DNA of 64,000 nt, from contig NZ_LMMV01000001.1 in NCBI RefSeq assembly GCF_001422405.1, positions 249,275 to 313,274 of the forward strand. The letters run 5' to 3'. The position numbers and the translations under genes were made by a program. The notes under the pieces were generated by a model. That model was not told the origin of the DNA, searched no databases, and saw nothing but the letters and a program-made list of their open reading frames with translations. Source of the DNA: Pseudorhodoferax sp. Leaf267. GTDB lineage: Bacteria > Pseudomonadota > Gammaproteobacteria > Burkholderiales > Burkholderiaceae_C. This document shows, in pieces, positions 54,610 to 62,031 of this stretch (position 1 is its first letter; the number at the start of each line of letters is the position of its first letter).

Positions 54610-56589
54610 ATGGCAACCCAACCTCCCTCGAAGGCCCAGCCGCAGTATGGCGAAGCCTCCATCCGTGTGCTCAAGGGCCTGGAGCCCGTCAAGCAGCGCC
54701 CGGGCATGTACACGCGCACCGACAACCCGCTGCACGTCATCCAGGAAGTCATCGACAACGCGGCCGACGAGGCCCTGGCCGGCTACGGCAAGCGGATCCG
54801 CGTCACGTTGTTCGCCGACGGCTCCATCGGTATCGAAGACGATGGCCGCGGCATCCCGTTCGGCATGCACCCCGAAGAAAACGCGCCGGTCATCGAGCTG
54901 GTCTTCACACGGCTGCACGCCGGAGGCAAATTCGACAAGGGCAAGGGCGGCGCCTACAGCTTCTCCGGCGGCCTGCACGGCGTGGGCGTGTCGGTGACCA
55001 ATGCGCTGGCCAAGCGCCTGGAAGTGACCAGCTACCGCGAAGGTCAGGTCGCGCGCCTCGTGTTCGCGCATGGCGATGTGGTCGAGCCCCTGGTCGTGCG
55101 CAAGGCCGACGCGGGCGACCGGCGCACCGGCACCACCGTGCGCGCCTGGCCCGACGCCAAGTACTTCGACAGCGACACGCTGCCCATGAACGAGCTGGCC
55201 CACCTGCTGCGCAGCAAGGCCGTGTTGATGCCAGGCGTCACCGTGTCGCTGACGGTCGAGAAGACCAAGGACAGCCAGACCTGGCAATACAAGGGCGGCC
55301 TGCGCGACTACCTCACGCAGACTCTGACGGCCGACCCGTTCATCCCGCTGTTCGAAGGCGAGGGCTACGCCGAAAACCATGACACCTTCGCGGAGGGCGA
55401 GGGCGCGCAGTGGTGCGTGGGCTTCACCGAAGAAGGCCAGGTCGTGCGCGAGAGCTACGTCAACCTGATTCCCACCAGCGCCGGTGGCACGCACGAGGCC
55501 GGCCTGCGCGAAGGCCTGTTCACGGCCGTCAAGAGTTTCATCGAGCTGCATTCGCTGTTGCCCAAGGGCGTGAAGCTGCTGCCCGAGGACGTGTTCGCGC
55601 GCGCCAGCTACGTGCTGTCGGCCAAGGTGCTGGACCCGCAGTTCCAGGGCCAGATCAAGGAACGCCTGAATTCGCGCGACGCCGTGCGCCTGGTGGGCAG
55701 CTTCGTGCGGCCGGCGCTGGAGCTGTGGCTGAACCAGCATGTGGACTATGGCAAGAAGCTGGCCGAGCTGGCCATCCGCGCCGCGCAGTCGCGCCAGCGG
55801 GCCGGCCAGAAGGTCGAAAAGCGCAAGGGTTCCGGCGTGGCCGTGCTGCCGGGCAAGTTGACCGACTGCGAAAGCCGCGACACCTCGCACAACGAAGTCT
55901 TCCTGGTCGAGGGCGACTCCGCCGGCGGCAGCGCCAAGATGGGCCGCGACAAGGAATGCCAGGCCGTGCTGCCGCTGCGCGGCAAGGTGCTCAACACCTG
56001 GGAGGTCGAGCGCGACCGGTTGTTCGCCAACACCGAGATCCACGACATCTCGGTCGCCGTGGGCGTGGACCCGCACGGCCCGAACGACAGCCCCGACATG
56101 AGCGGCCTGCGCTACGGCAAGGTCTGCATCCTGGCCGATGCCGATGTGGACGGCTCGCACATCCAGGTGCTGTTGCTCACGCTGTTCTTCCGGCATTTCC
56201 CCAAGCTCATCGAGGCCGGCCATGTGTTCGTGGCCCGCCCGCCGCTGTTTCGCATCGACGCCCCGGCGCGCGGCAAGAAGCCGGCTTCCAAGGCTTATGC
56301 GCTGGATACGGGTGAACTGACGGCGATCCTGGATAAACTTCGCAAGGAAGGCGTACGGGAAGGCAGCTGGACCATCAGCCGCTTCAAGGGCTTGGGCGAG
56401 ATGAGCGCCGAGCAGCTGTGGGATACCACGCTGAACCCTGATACCCGCCGCCTGTTGCCGGTGCAACTGGGCCAGGTCGACTTCACGGGGACCGAACAGC
56501 TGATCACCAAACTCATGGGCAAGGGCGAAGCCGCATCCCGTCGTGAACTGATGGAATTGCATGGCGACGCGGTCGAGGTGGATATCTGA
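54610..56589 (+). CDS. parE: DNA topoisomerase IV subunit B
   Basis: ATPase subunit of topoisomerase IV, which unlinks daughter chromosomes (659 aa). The GHKL ATP site has EVIDNAADEALAG, DDGRGIPFGMHP and GLHGVGVSVTNAL. The TOPRIM domain has FLVEGDSAGGSAKMGRD and LADADVDGSHI. The length suits ParE rather than GyrB. The family start MATQPPSKAQ follows directly after the -10 box. The stop overlaps the next start (TGATG), and parC follows after the transglycosylase gene. Confidence 0.95.
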   Translation: MATQPPSKAQPQYGEASIRVLKGLEPVKQRPGMYTRTDNPLHVIQEVIDNAADEALAGYGKRIRVTLFADGSIGIEDDGRGIPFGMHPEENAPVIELVFTRLHAGGKFDKGKGGAYSFSGGLHGVGVSVTNALAKRLEVTSYREGQVARLVFAHGDVVEPLVVRKADAGDRRTGTTVRAWPDAKYFDSDTLPMNELAHLLRSKAVLMPGVTVSLTVEKTKDSQTWQYKGGLRDYLTQTLTADPFIPLFEGEGYAENHDTFAEGEGAQWCVGFTEEGQVVRESYVNLIPTSAGGTHEAGLREGLFTAVKSFIELHSLLPKGVKLLPEDVFARASYVLSAKVLDPQFQGQIKERLNSRDAVRLVGSFVRPALELWLNQHVDYGKKLAELAIRAAQSRQRAGQKVEKRKGSGVAVLPGKLTDCESRDTSHNEVFLVEGDSAGGSAKMGRDKECQAVLPLRGKVLNTWEVERDRLFANTEIHDISVAVGVDPHGPNDSPDMSGLRYGKVCILADADVDGSHIQVLLLTLFFRHFPKLIEAGHVFVARPPLFRIDAPARGKKPASKAYALDTGELTAILDKLRKEGVREGSWTISRFKGLGEMSAEQLWDTTLNPDTRRLLPVQLGQVDFTGTEQLITKLMGKGEAASRRELMELHGDAVEVDI

Positions 56590-57413
56590 TGTTTGCAAAT
56601 CTTGTGACCAGGACGGTGGCCGGCTGGCTGGTGCTGCTGGCTGCCGGCATGCCGTTGGCGGCGCAGGCCGATGTCTGGGGCTACATCGATGCGCGCGGCG
56701 TGGCGCACTTCTCGGCCGAGCGCGTGGATGAGCGCTACGCGCTGTTCTACAAGGGTGACGACAGCTTCGACACGCGCGACGGCGTGGGTGCCTTCAACCC
56801 TGGCCCCGAGAGCCCGGCGGTGCCCGTGCCGGCCAAGCTGCTCAATTTCTTCGAGGTCTCGCCCAGCTACAAGCTGGTCAAGCCGCACCTGCGCGAGGCC
56901 TCGCTCAAGCACCGCATCGACTACGAACTGCTGCAGGCGCTGATCGTGGCCGAGTCGGGTTTCGACCGTGCCGCCGTCTCGCCCAAGGGCGCCGTCGGGC
57001 TCATGCAAATCATGCCGGCCACGGCCGAGCGCTATGGCCTGGCCGGCGACGCCAAGGCTCCGATCGAAGTCAAGCTGACCGACCCCAAGACCAACATCGG
57101 TATCGGCGCGCGCTATCTGCGCTTCTTGCTCGACCTGTTCCCGGGCCAGTTGGAGCTGGCGCTGGCGTCCTACAACGCCGGCGAGGGCGCCGTGCAGCGT
57201 GCCGGCAACCGCATCCCGAACTACAAGGAAACGCAAGCCTACGTGCAGACCGTGATGCGGCTGTACCAGGGCCTCAAGCCCGCGCCCGCCATCGAGCCAC
57301 GCCGGGAGTCGCCGCTGCGTGTGCGCATGGAGTTGCGCGGTGGTGCCCAGGGCCGTGGCAACCTGCCCGAGCCGCCGGCCACTGCCGTCACGCGCGTCGC
57401 GCAGCAGCCCTGA
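56589..57413 (+). CDS. Lytic transglycosylase (SLT domain) with N-terminal DUF4124
   Basis: Exported peptidoglycan lytic transglycosylase (274 aa) that cleaves the MurNAc-GlcNAc bond. A signal peptide covers residues 1-27 (ending AAQA). A DUF4124 region (VWGYIDARGVAHFSAERVDERY) follows, and the SLT domain is at about 105-230 with the catalytic Glu in IVAESGFDRAA and the motifs GLMQIMPATA and ALASYNAGEGAV. It overlaps parE by one base and so is translated from the topoisomerase mRNA. The C-terminal 45 residues are disordered, Arg/Pro-rich. Confidence 0.9.
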   Translation: MFANLVTRTVAGWLVLLAAGMPLAAQADVWGYIDARGVAHFSAERVDERYALFYKGDDSFDTRDGVGAFNPGPESPAVPVPAKLLNFFEVSPSYKLVKPHLREASLKHRIDYELLQALIVAESGFDRAAVSPKGAVGLMQIMPATAERYGLAGDAKAPIEVKLTDPKTNIGIGARYLRFLLDLFPGQLELALASYNAGEGAVQRAGNRIPNYKETQAYVQTVMRLYQGLKPAPAIEPRRESPLRVRMELRGGAQGRGNLPEPPATAVTRVAQQP

Positions 57414-57487
57414 GCGGCTTTCCACGCCGCTTGCGGCATCCGTTTTCCTGAACGTCGGCGCCCTGGGCGCTGCACGCAGCTTTTCGC

Positions 57488-59902
57488 ATGGACATGACTG
57501 ATTCCTCCACCCTGGACTTTTCCGACGGCCCGCCGCAAGGCCCGGGCGCGAGCGGCCCCGCCGACGGCGAGGGCGACGATTCGCTGGACCTGGGCCGCTA
57601 CGCCCAGCGCGCCTACCTCGAATACGCGATGAGTGTGGTCAAGGGCCGCGCGCTGCCCGATGTCTGCGACGGGCAGAAGCCGGTGCAGCGCCGCATCCTG
57701 TATTCGATGGCGCGCATGGGCCTGGGTTTCGGCGGCGCCAACGGCACGGTCGGTGCCAAGCCGGTGAAGAGCGCGCGCGTGGTCGGCGACGTGCTGGGCC
57801 GCTTCCACCCGCACGGCGACCAGGCCGCCTACGACGCGCTGGTGCGCATGGCGCAGGACTTCAGCCAGCGCTACCCGCTCATCGACGGCCAGGGCAACTT
57901 CGGCAGCCGCGACGGCGACGGCGCGGCCGCCATGCGCTATACCGAGGCCCGGCTGGCACGCATCACGCGGCTGCTGCTGGACGAGATCGACGAGGGCACG
58001 GTCGACTTCATCCCGAATTACGACGGCTCGACCGAGGAGCCGCGCCAGCTGCCGGCACGCCTGCCGTTCACGCTGCTCAATGGCGCAAGCGGCATCGCCG
58101 TGGGCCTGGCGACCGAGATCCCCAGCCACAACCTGCGCGAGGTGGCAGACGCCTGCATCGCGCTGATCAAGACGCCCAAGCTGACCGAGGAGGAGCTGCT
58201 GCAGTTCATCCCCGGCCCGGACTATGCCGGAGGCGGCCAGATCATCAGCAGCCCGGCCGAGATTGCCGAGGCCTACCGGACCGGCCGCGGCTCGCTCAAG
58301 GTGCGCGCGCGCTGGAAGATCGAGGAGTTGGCACGCGGCCAGTGGCAGCTGGTCGTCAACGAGCTGCCGCCCGGCGTCAGCAACCAGCGTGTGCTGGAGG
58401 AGATCGAGGCGCTGACCAATCCGCAGGTGAAGGCCGGCAAGAAGGCGCTGAGCCAGGACCAGGTGCAGCTCAAGGCCGCGCTGCTGGCCGTGCTCGACGT
58501 GGTGCGCGACGAGTCCAGCAAGGACGCAGCCGTGCGCCTGGTGTTCGAGCCCAAGACCAGCCGCATCTCGCAGCAGGAGCTGACCACCGCGCTGCTGGCC
58601 CACACCAGCCTGGAGACCACGGCGCCGATCAACCTGACCGGCGTGGGCCTGGACGGGCGGCCGATGCAGAAGTCGATGCGCCAGCTGCTCGCCGAATGGC
58701 TGGAGTTCCGCCAGACCACGGTGCAGCGCCGCTCGCAGCACCGGTTGGACAAGGTGCTGGACCGCATCCACATCCTCGAAGGCCGGCAGATCGTGCTGCT
58801 GAACATCGACGAGGTGATCGCCATCATCCGCCAGTCGGACGAGCCCAAGGCTGCGCTCATCGCGCGCTTCAACTTGAGCGACCGCCAAGCCGAGGACATT
58901 CTGGAAATCCGGCTGCGCCAACTCGCGCGGCTGGAAGCCATCAAGATCGAGCAGGAACTCAAGGAACTGCGCGAGGAGCAGGGCCGGCTCGAAGACATCC
59001 TGAACAACCCGGCGTCGCTGCGCCGGCTGATGGTGAAAGAGATCGAGGCCGATGCCAAGACCTTCGCCGACGCGCGCCGCACGCTGATCCAGGCCGACAA
59101 GCGCGCCGTGGCCGAGGTGCGCGTCGTCGATGAGCCCGTGACCGTCGTCGTCTCGCAAAAGGGCTGGGTCCGCGCACAGAAGGGCTGGACCAAGGACCGC
59201 GCCAACACCGCCCCGGCCGACTACAGCTTCAAGTCGGGCGACAGCCTGTACGCGGCCTTCGAATGCCGCAGCGTGGACACGTTGCTGGTGTTCGGCAGCA
59301 ACGGGCGGGTCTACACCGTGGCAGTGGCCACGCTGCCCGGTGCCCGGGGCGACGGCCAGCCGGTCAGCTCGCTGATCGAACTGGAGAGCGGCACGCAGCT
59401 GGCGCACTTCTTCGCCGGGCCGCCCAGCGCCACGCTGTTGCTGTCGAGCTCTGGCGGCTACGGCTTTCTGGCCACGGTTGAGAACATGCTGTCGCGCCAG
59501 CGCGGCGGCAAGGCGTTCGTGAGCCTGGGCGAGGGCGAGACGCTGTGCCGTCCGTCGCACGTTTCCGGCGTGGCCCAGGGGCTCACGCTGCCCGATGCCA
59601 CCCATGTGGTCTGCGCCTCGACGGCCGGCCGCCGCATCCTGGGCTTTGCCATCGGCGAGCTCAAGCTCATGGAGAAGGGCGGGCGCGGCCTGATGCTGAT
59701 GGACCTGGACGACAAGGACAGCCTGGCCGGCGCCGCCGCCTACACCCGCAGCGTGCGCATCGAAGGCGTGGGCCGCGGCGGCAAGGCGCGCGAGGTGACG
59801 CTGGAAATCCGCTCGCTGAACAACGCGCTGGCCGGGCGCGGGCGCAAGGGCAAGGCGACCGAGCTGGGCTTCACGCCGGCGGCCGTGATCCGGGTCGAAT
59901 GA
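57488..59902 (+). CDS. parC: DNA topoisomerase IV subunit A
   Basis: Breakage-reunion subunit (804 aa) with the catalytic tyrosine Y151 in [10 protein letters not shown]. The N-terminal 35 residues are an acidic, disordered extension. The quinolone-determining loop reads [14 protein letters not shown], with Q112 at the usual Ser and D116 at the usual Glu. The C-terminal beta-pinwheel ([20 protein letters not shown]) is short, as in ParC. It is 74 bases after the transglycosylase gene. A GyrA identity is unlikely because parE is in the same cluster and the CTD lacks a GyrA box. Confidence 0.95.
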   Translation: MDMTDSSTLDFSDGPPQGPGASGPADGEGDDSLDLGRYAQRAYLEYAMSVVKGRALPDVCDGQKPVQRRILYSMARMGLGFGGANGTVGAKPVKSARVVGDVLGRFHPHGDQAAYDALVRMAQDFSQRYPLIDGQGNFGSRDGDGAAAMRYTEARLARITRLLLDEIDEGTVDFIPNYDGSTEEPRQLPARLPFTLLNGASGIAVGLATEIPSHNLREVADACIALIKTPKLTEEELLQFIPGPDYAGGGQIISSPAEIAEAYRTGRGSLKVRARWKIEELARGQWQLVVNELPPGVSNQRVLEEIEALTNPQVKAGKKALSQDQVQLKAALLAVLDVVRDESSKDAAVRLVFEPKTSRISQQELTTALLAHTSLETTAPINLTGVGLDGRPMQKSMRQLLAEWLEFRQTTVQRRSQHRLDKVLDRIHILEGRQIVLLNIDEVIAIIRQSDEPKAALIARFNLSDRQAEDILEIRLRQLARLEAIKIEQELKELREEQGRLEDILNNPASLRRLMVKEIEADAKTFADARRTLIQADKRAVAEVRVVDEPVTVVVSQKGWVRAQKGWTKDRANTAPADYSFKSGDSLYAAFECRSVDTLLVFGSNGRVYTVAVATLPGARGDGQPVSSLIELESGTQLAHFFAGPPSATLLLSSSGGYGFLATVENMLSRQRGGKAFVSLGEGETLCRPSHVSGVAQGLTLPDATHVVCASTAGRRILGFAIGELKLMEKGGRGLMLMDLDDKDSLAGAAAYTRSVRIEGVGRGGKAREVTLEIRSLNNALAGRGRKGKATELGFTPAAVIRVE

Positions 59903-59927
59903 TGGCCGCAGGTGGCGGCCGGCGATC

Positions 59928-60623
59928 TCACACCGCGCGCGTGATGCCGCCGTCGATGCGGATGTTCTGCCCCGTGATGTAGGCCGACTTGTCCGAGGCC
60001 AGGAAGGCGATCAGTTCGCCGACCTCCGCGGCCGTGCCATAGCGGCCCATCGGGATGCGCGCGCGGCGCTCTTCCTTCTCGGGCAGGCTGTCGATGTAGC
60101 CCGGCAGCACGTTGTTCATGCGGATGCCGTCGGCGGCGTAGCGGTCGGCATAGAGCTTGGCGAACGAGGCCAGGCCGGCGCGGAACACGCCCGAGGTCGG
60201 GAACGCGGCCTCTGGCTCGAAGGTGGCGTAGGTGGAGATGTTGACGATGGAGCCGGCCTGTTGCTGCTGCATCACCGGCGTCACCAGGCGCGCGATGCGC
60301 ACCACGTTCAGGAGGTAGAACTCCATCCCCAGGTGCCAGTCGGCGTCCGAGATGGCGAGCAGGTCGCCTTTGGGGCCATGGCCTGCGCTGTTGACGACCG
60401 CATCGATGCGGCCCCAGCGCGCCAGCGTGGCGTCGACCAGGCGTTGCAAGTCTGCGTCCGACTGGTTCGAGCCGGTGATGCCGATGCCCTCCAGTTCAGT
60501 GGCCAGCGCCTCGCCCTTGCCGGACGAGGACAGGATCGCCACTTCGAAACCCTGGGCCGCCAGCGCGCGGGCCGCGGCGGCGCCCATGCCGCTGCCGCCG
60601 GCCGTGACGATCGCGACCGGCAT
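59928..60623 (-). CDS. Short-chain dehydrogenase/reductase-like protein lacking YxxxK
   Basis: Rossmann-fold protein (231 aa) of the SDR family. The coenzyme loop is TAGGSGMGAAAARAL and NSAG is at 78-81. The catalytic Ser is S130, but the Tyr and Lys of YxxxK are replaced by S144 and R148. The C-terminal IRIDGG loop is normal. It may be an atypical reductase or a non-catalytic NAD(P)-binding protein. It is 2 bases from the RidA-family gene and likely co-transcribed with it. Confidence 0.87.
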   Translation of the reverse strand: MPVAIVTAGGSGMGAAAARALAAQGFEVAILSSSGKGEALATELEGIGITGSNQSDADLQRLVDATLARWGRIDAVVNSAGHGPKGDLLAISDADWHLGMEFYLLNVVRIARLVTPVMQQQQAGSIVNISTYATFEPEAAFPTSGVFRAGLASFAKLYADRYAADGIRMNNVLPGYIDSLPEKEERRARIPMGRYGTAAEVGELIAFLASDKSAYITGQNIRIDGGITRAV

Positions 60624-60625
60624 GC

Positions 60626-61081
60626 TCAGCCCACCTCGGCGATGAGTTCGATCTCGACGCAGGCCCCCATCGGGATCTGCGCCACGCCGAACGCGCTGCG
60701 CGCGTGGGCGCCGGCCGGGCCGAACAGCTCGCCGAACAACTCGCTGGCGCCATTGGTGACGAGGTGCTGCTCCGTGAAGTCGGGCGTGGAGTTCACGAGG
60801 CTCATGAGCTTGACGATGCGCGTGATCTTGTTCAGGTCGCCGACGGCGGCGTGCAGCGTGCCCAGCAGGTCGACGGCGATGGCGCGTGCCGCAGCCTTGC
60901 CCTGTTCGGTCGTGGTGTCCTTGCCGAGCTGGCCGACCCAGACCTTGCCGTCCTTCTTGGCCAGGTGGCCGGACAGGAACACCAGTTTGCCGGTCTGCAC
61001 GAAGGGGACGTAGGCGGCGGCGGGCGTGGCGACCGGGGGCAGGGCGATGCCCAGTTGGTTCAGCTTGTCGTAAATGCTCAT
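60626..61081 (-). CDS. RidA / YjgF-YER057c-UK114 family protein
   Basis: A 151-residue trimeric RidA-family protein; these hydrolyse reactive enamine or imine intermediates or bind metabolites. The arginine used in imine hydrolysis may be the one in HARSAFGVAQIPMGACVEIE. The N-terminal LNQLGIALPPVATPAAAYVPFV fits the YjgF-like_1 subgroup. It overlaps the transglutaminase gene by four bases (ATGA). Confidence 0.88.
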   Translation of the reverse strand: MSIYDKLNQLGIALPPVATPAAAYVPFVQTGKLVFLSGHLAKKDGKVWVGQLGKDTTTEQGKAAARAIAVDLLGTLHAAVGDLNKITRIVKLMSLVNSTPDFTEQHLVTNGASELFGELFGPAGAHARSAFGVAQIPMGACVEIELIAEVG

Positions 61082-62031
61082 GGATTGCGCTCCTGACTTT
61101 GGCTTTGGCTTTGGCTTTGGCTTTGGCTTTGGCTTGGGGCCGGTTCCGATTCTGAAAGAGGCGCCACGGTCACGCCCACGTGCAGGGTGTGGCTGGCACC
61201 GCCATGGATGACGCCGCGCATGGGCGAAACGTCGGAATAGTCGCGGCCCACGGCCAGCGTCACATAGTCTTCGCCCGGCACGCGGTCGTTGGTGGGGTCG
61301 AAGTCGTACCAGCCGTCATGGCCGGGCACGTCGGGCACGTAGACCGAGACCCAGGCATGGGATGCGTCGGCGCCGATCAGGCGCGCCTTGCCGGGTGGCG
61401 GCTGCGTGAGCAGGTAGCCGCTGACGTAGCGTGCCGGCAGGCCCATCATGCGAAAGCACGCGACCATGATGTGCGCGAAGTCCTGACACACCCCCTTGCG
61501 CAGTGCCAGGGCCTCCACGGCCGGGGTGTTGATCTCGGTGCTTTCGGTCGAGTATTCGAAATCGCGGTAGATGCGCCGCATCAGGTCGTTGGCCGCCGTC
61601 AGCAGGCTGGTACCCGGCACGAAGCTGGGCCGCGCATAGTCCAGGAAGTCGGTGTGGCGTGGCACGTAGGGCGAGCTGAAAACGAACTCGGAGGCCGCGT
61701 CGAACGCCGCACCGGCGCGGTAGCGAAAGCGCTCGCGTACCTGCTCCCAGCCCATGGGGCTGACGGGCGGCGTCGGCCGCTGGGTCTCGACCAGGCTATC
61801 GGCCACCACGCGCAGGTTCTCGTGCGTGGCCGCCAGCGCAAAGAAAGCGCTGGTGTTGCCGAACACGTCCTTGCCGTTGTGCAGCTCGCTGGGCTCGGGC
61901 TCGATGCGCAGGCTGTGTTCCAGCAGCCGCTGGCTGGGCGTGTCGCGCGGCCGCAGGTGGGCGACATGCTGCGCGGTCTCCACCGCGGGGAAATAGCGGT
62001 AGCGTGTCTCGTGCGTGACCTGCAGCTTCAT
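61078..62031 (-). CDS. Transglutaminase-like cysteine protease family protein with C-terminal (SQ)n tail
   Basis: Papain-like transglutaminase-fold protein (317 aa) with the bacterial N-terminal domain (residues 1-80, MKLQVTHETRYRYFPAVETA). The catalytic triad is Cys in GVCQDFAHIM, His in DASHAWVSVYVP and Asp in WYDFDPTND. The C-terminus ends in seven Ser-Gln dipeptides encoded by a hexanucleotide microsatellite. ATG 62031 overlaps the preceding stop (ATGA). It is encoded after the ATP-grasp/alpha-E protein, a conserved pair proposed to modify or tag peptides. Confidence 0.88.
   Translation of the reverse strand: MKLQVTHETRYRYFPAVETAQHVAHLRPRDTPSQRLLEHSLRIEPEPSELHNGKDVFGNTSAFFALAATHENLRVVADSLVETQRPTPPVSPMGWEQVRERFRYRAGAAFDAASEFVFSSPYVPRHTDFLDYARPSFVPGTSLLTAANDLMRRIYRDFEYSTESTEINTPAVEALALRKGVCQDFAHIMVACFRMMGLPARYVSGYLLTQPPPGKARLIGADASHAWVSVYVPDVPGHDGWYDFDPTNDRVPGEDYVTLAVGRDYSDVSPMRGVIHGGASHTLHVGVTVAPLSESEPAPSQSQSQSQSQSQSQERNP
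61098..61133. repeat. Hexanucleotide microsatellite (TTTGGC)6
   Basis: Six exact TTTGGC units. They encode the Ser-Gln repeat near the C-terminus of the transglutaminase-like protein. The unit is a multiple of three, so copy changes alter length without shifting frame. Confidence 0.9.
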
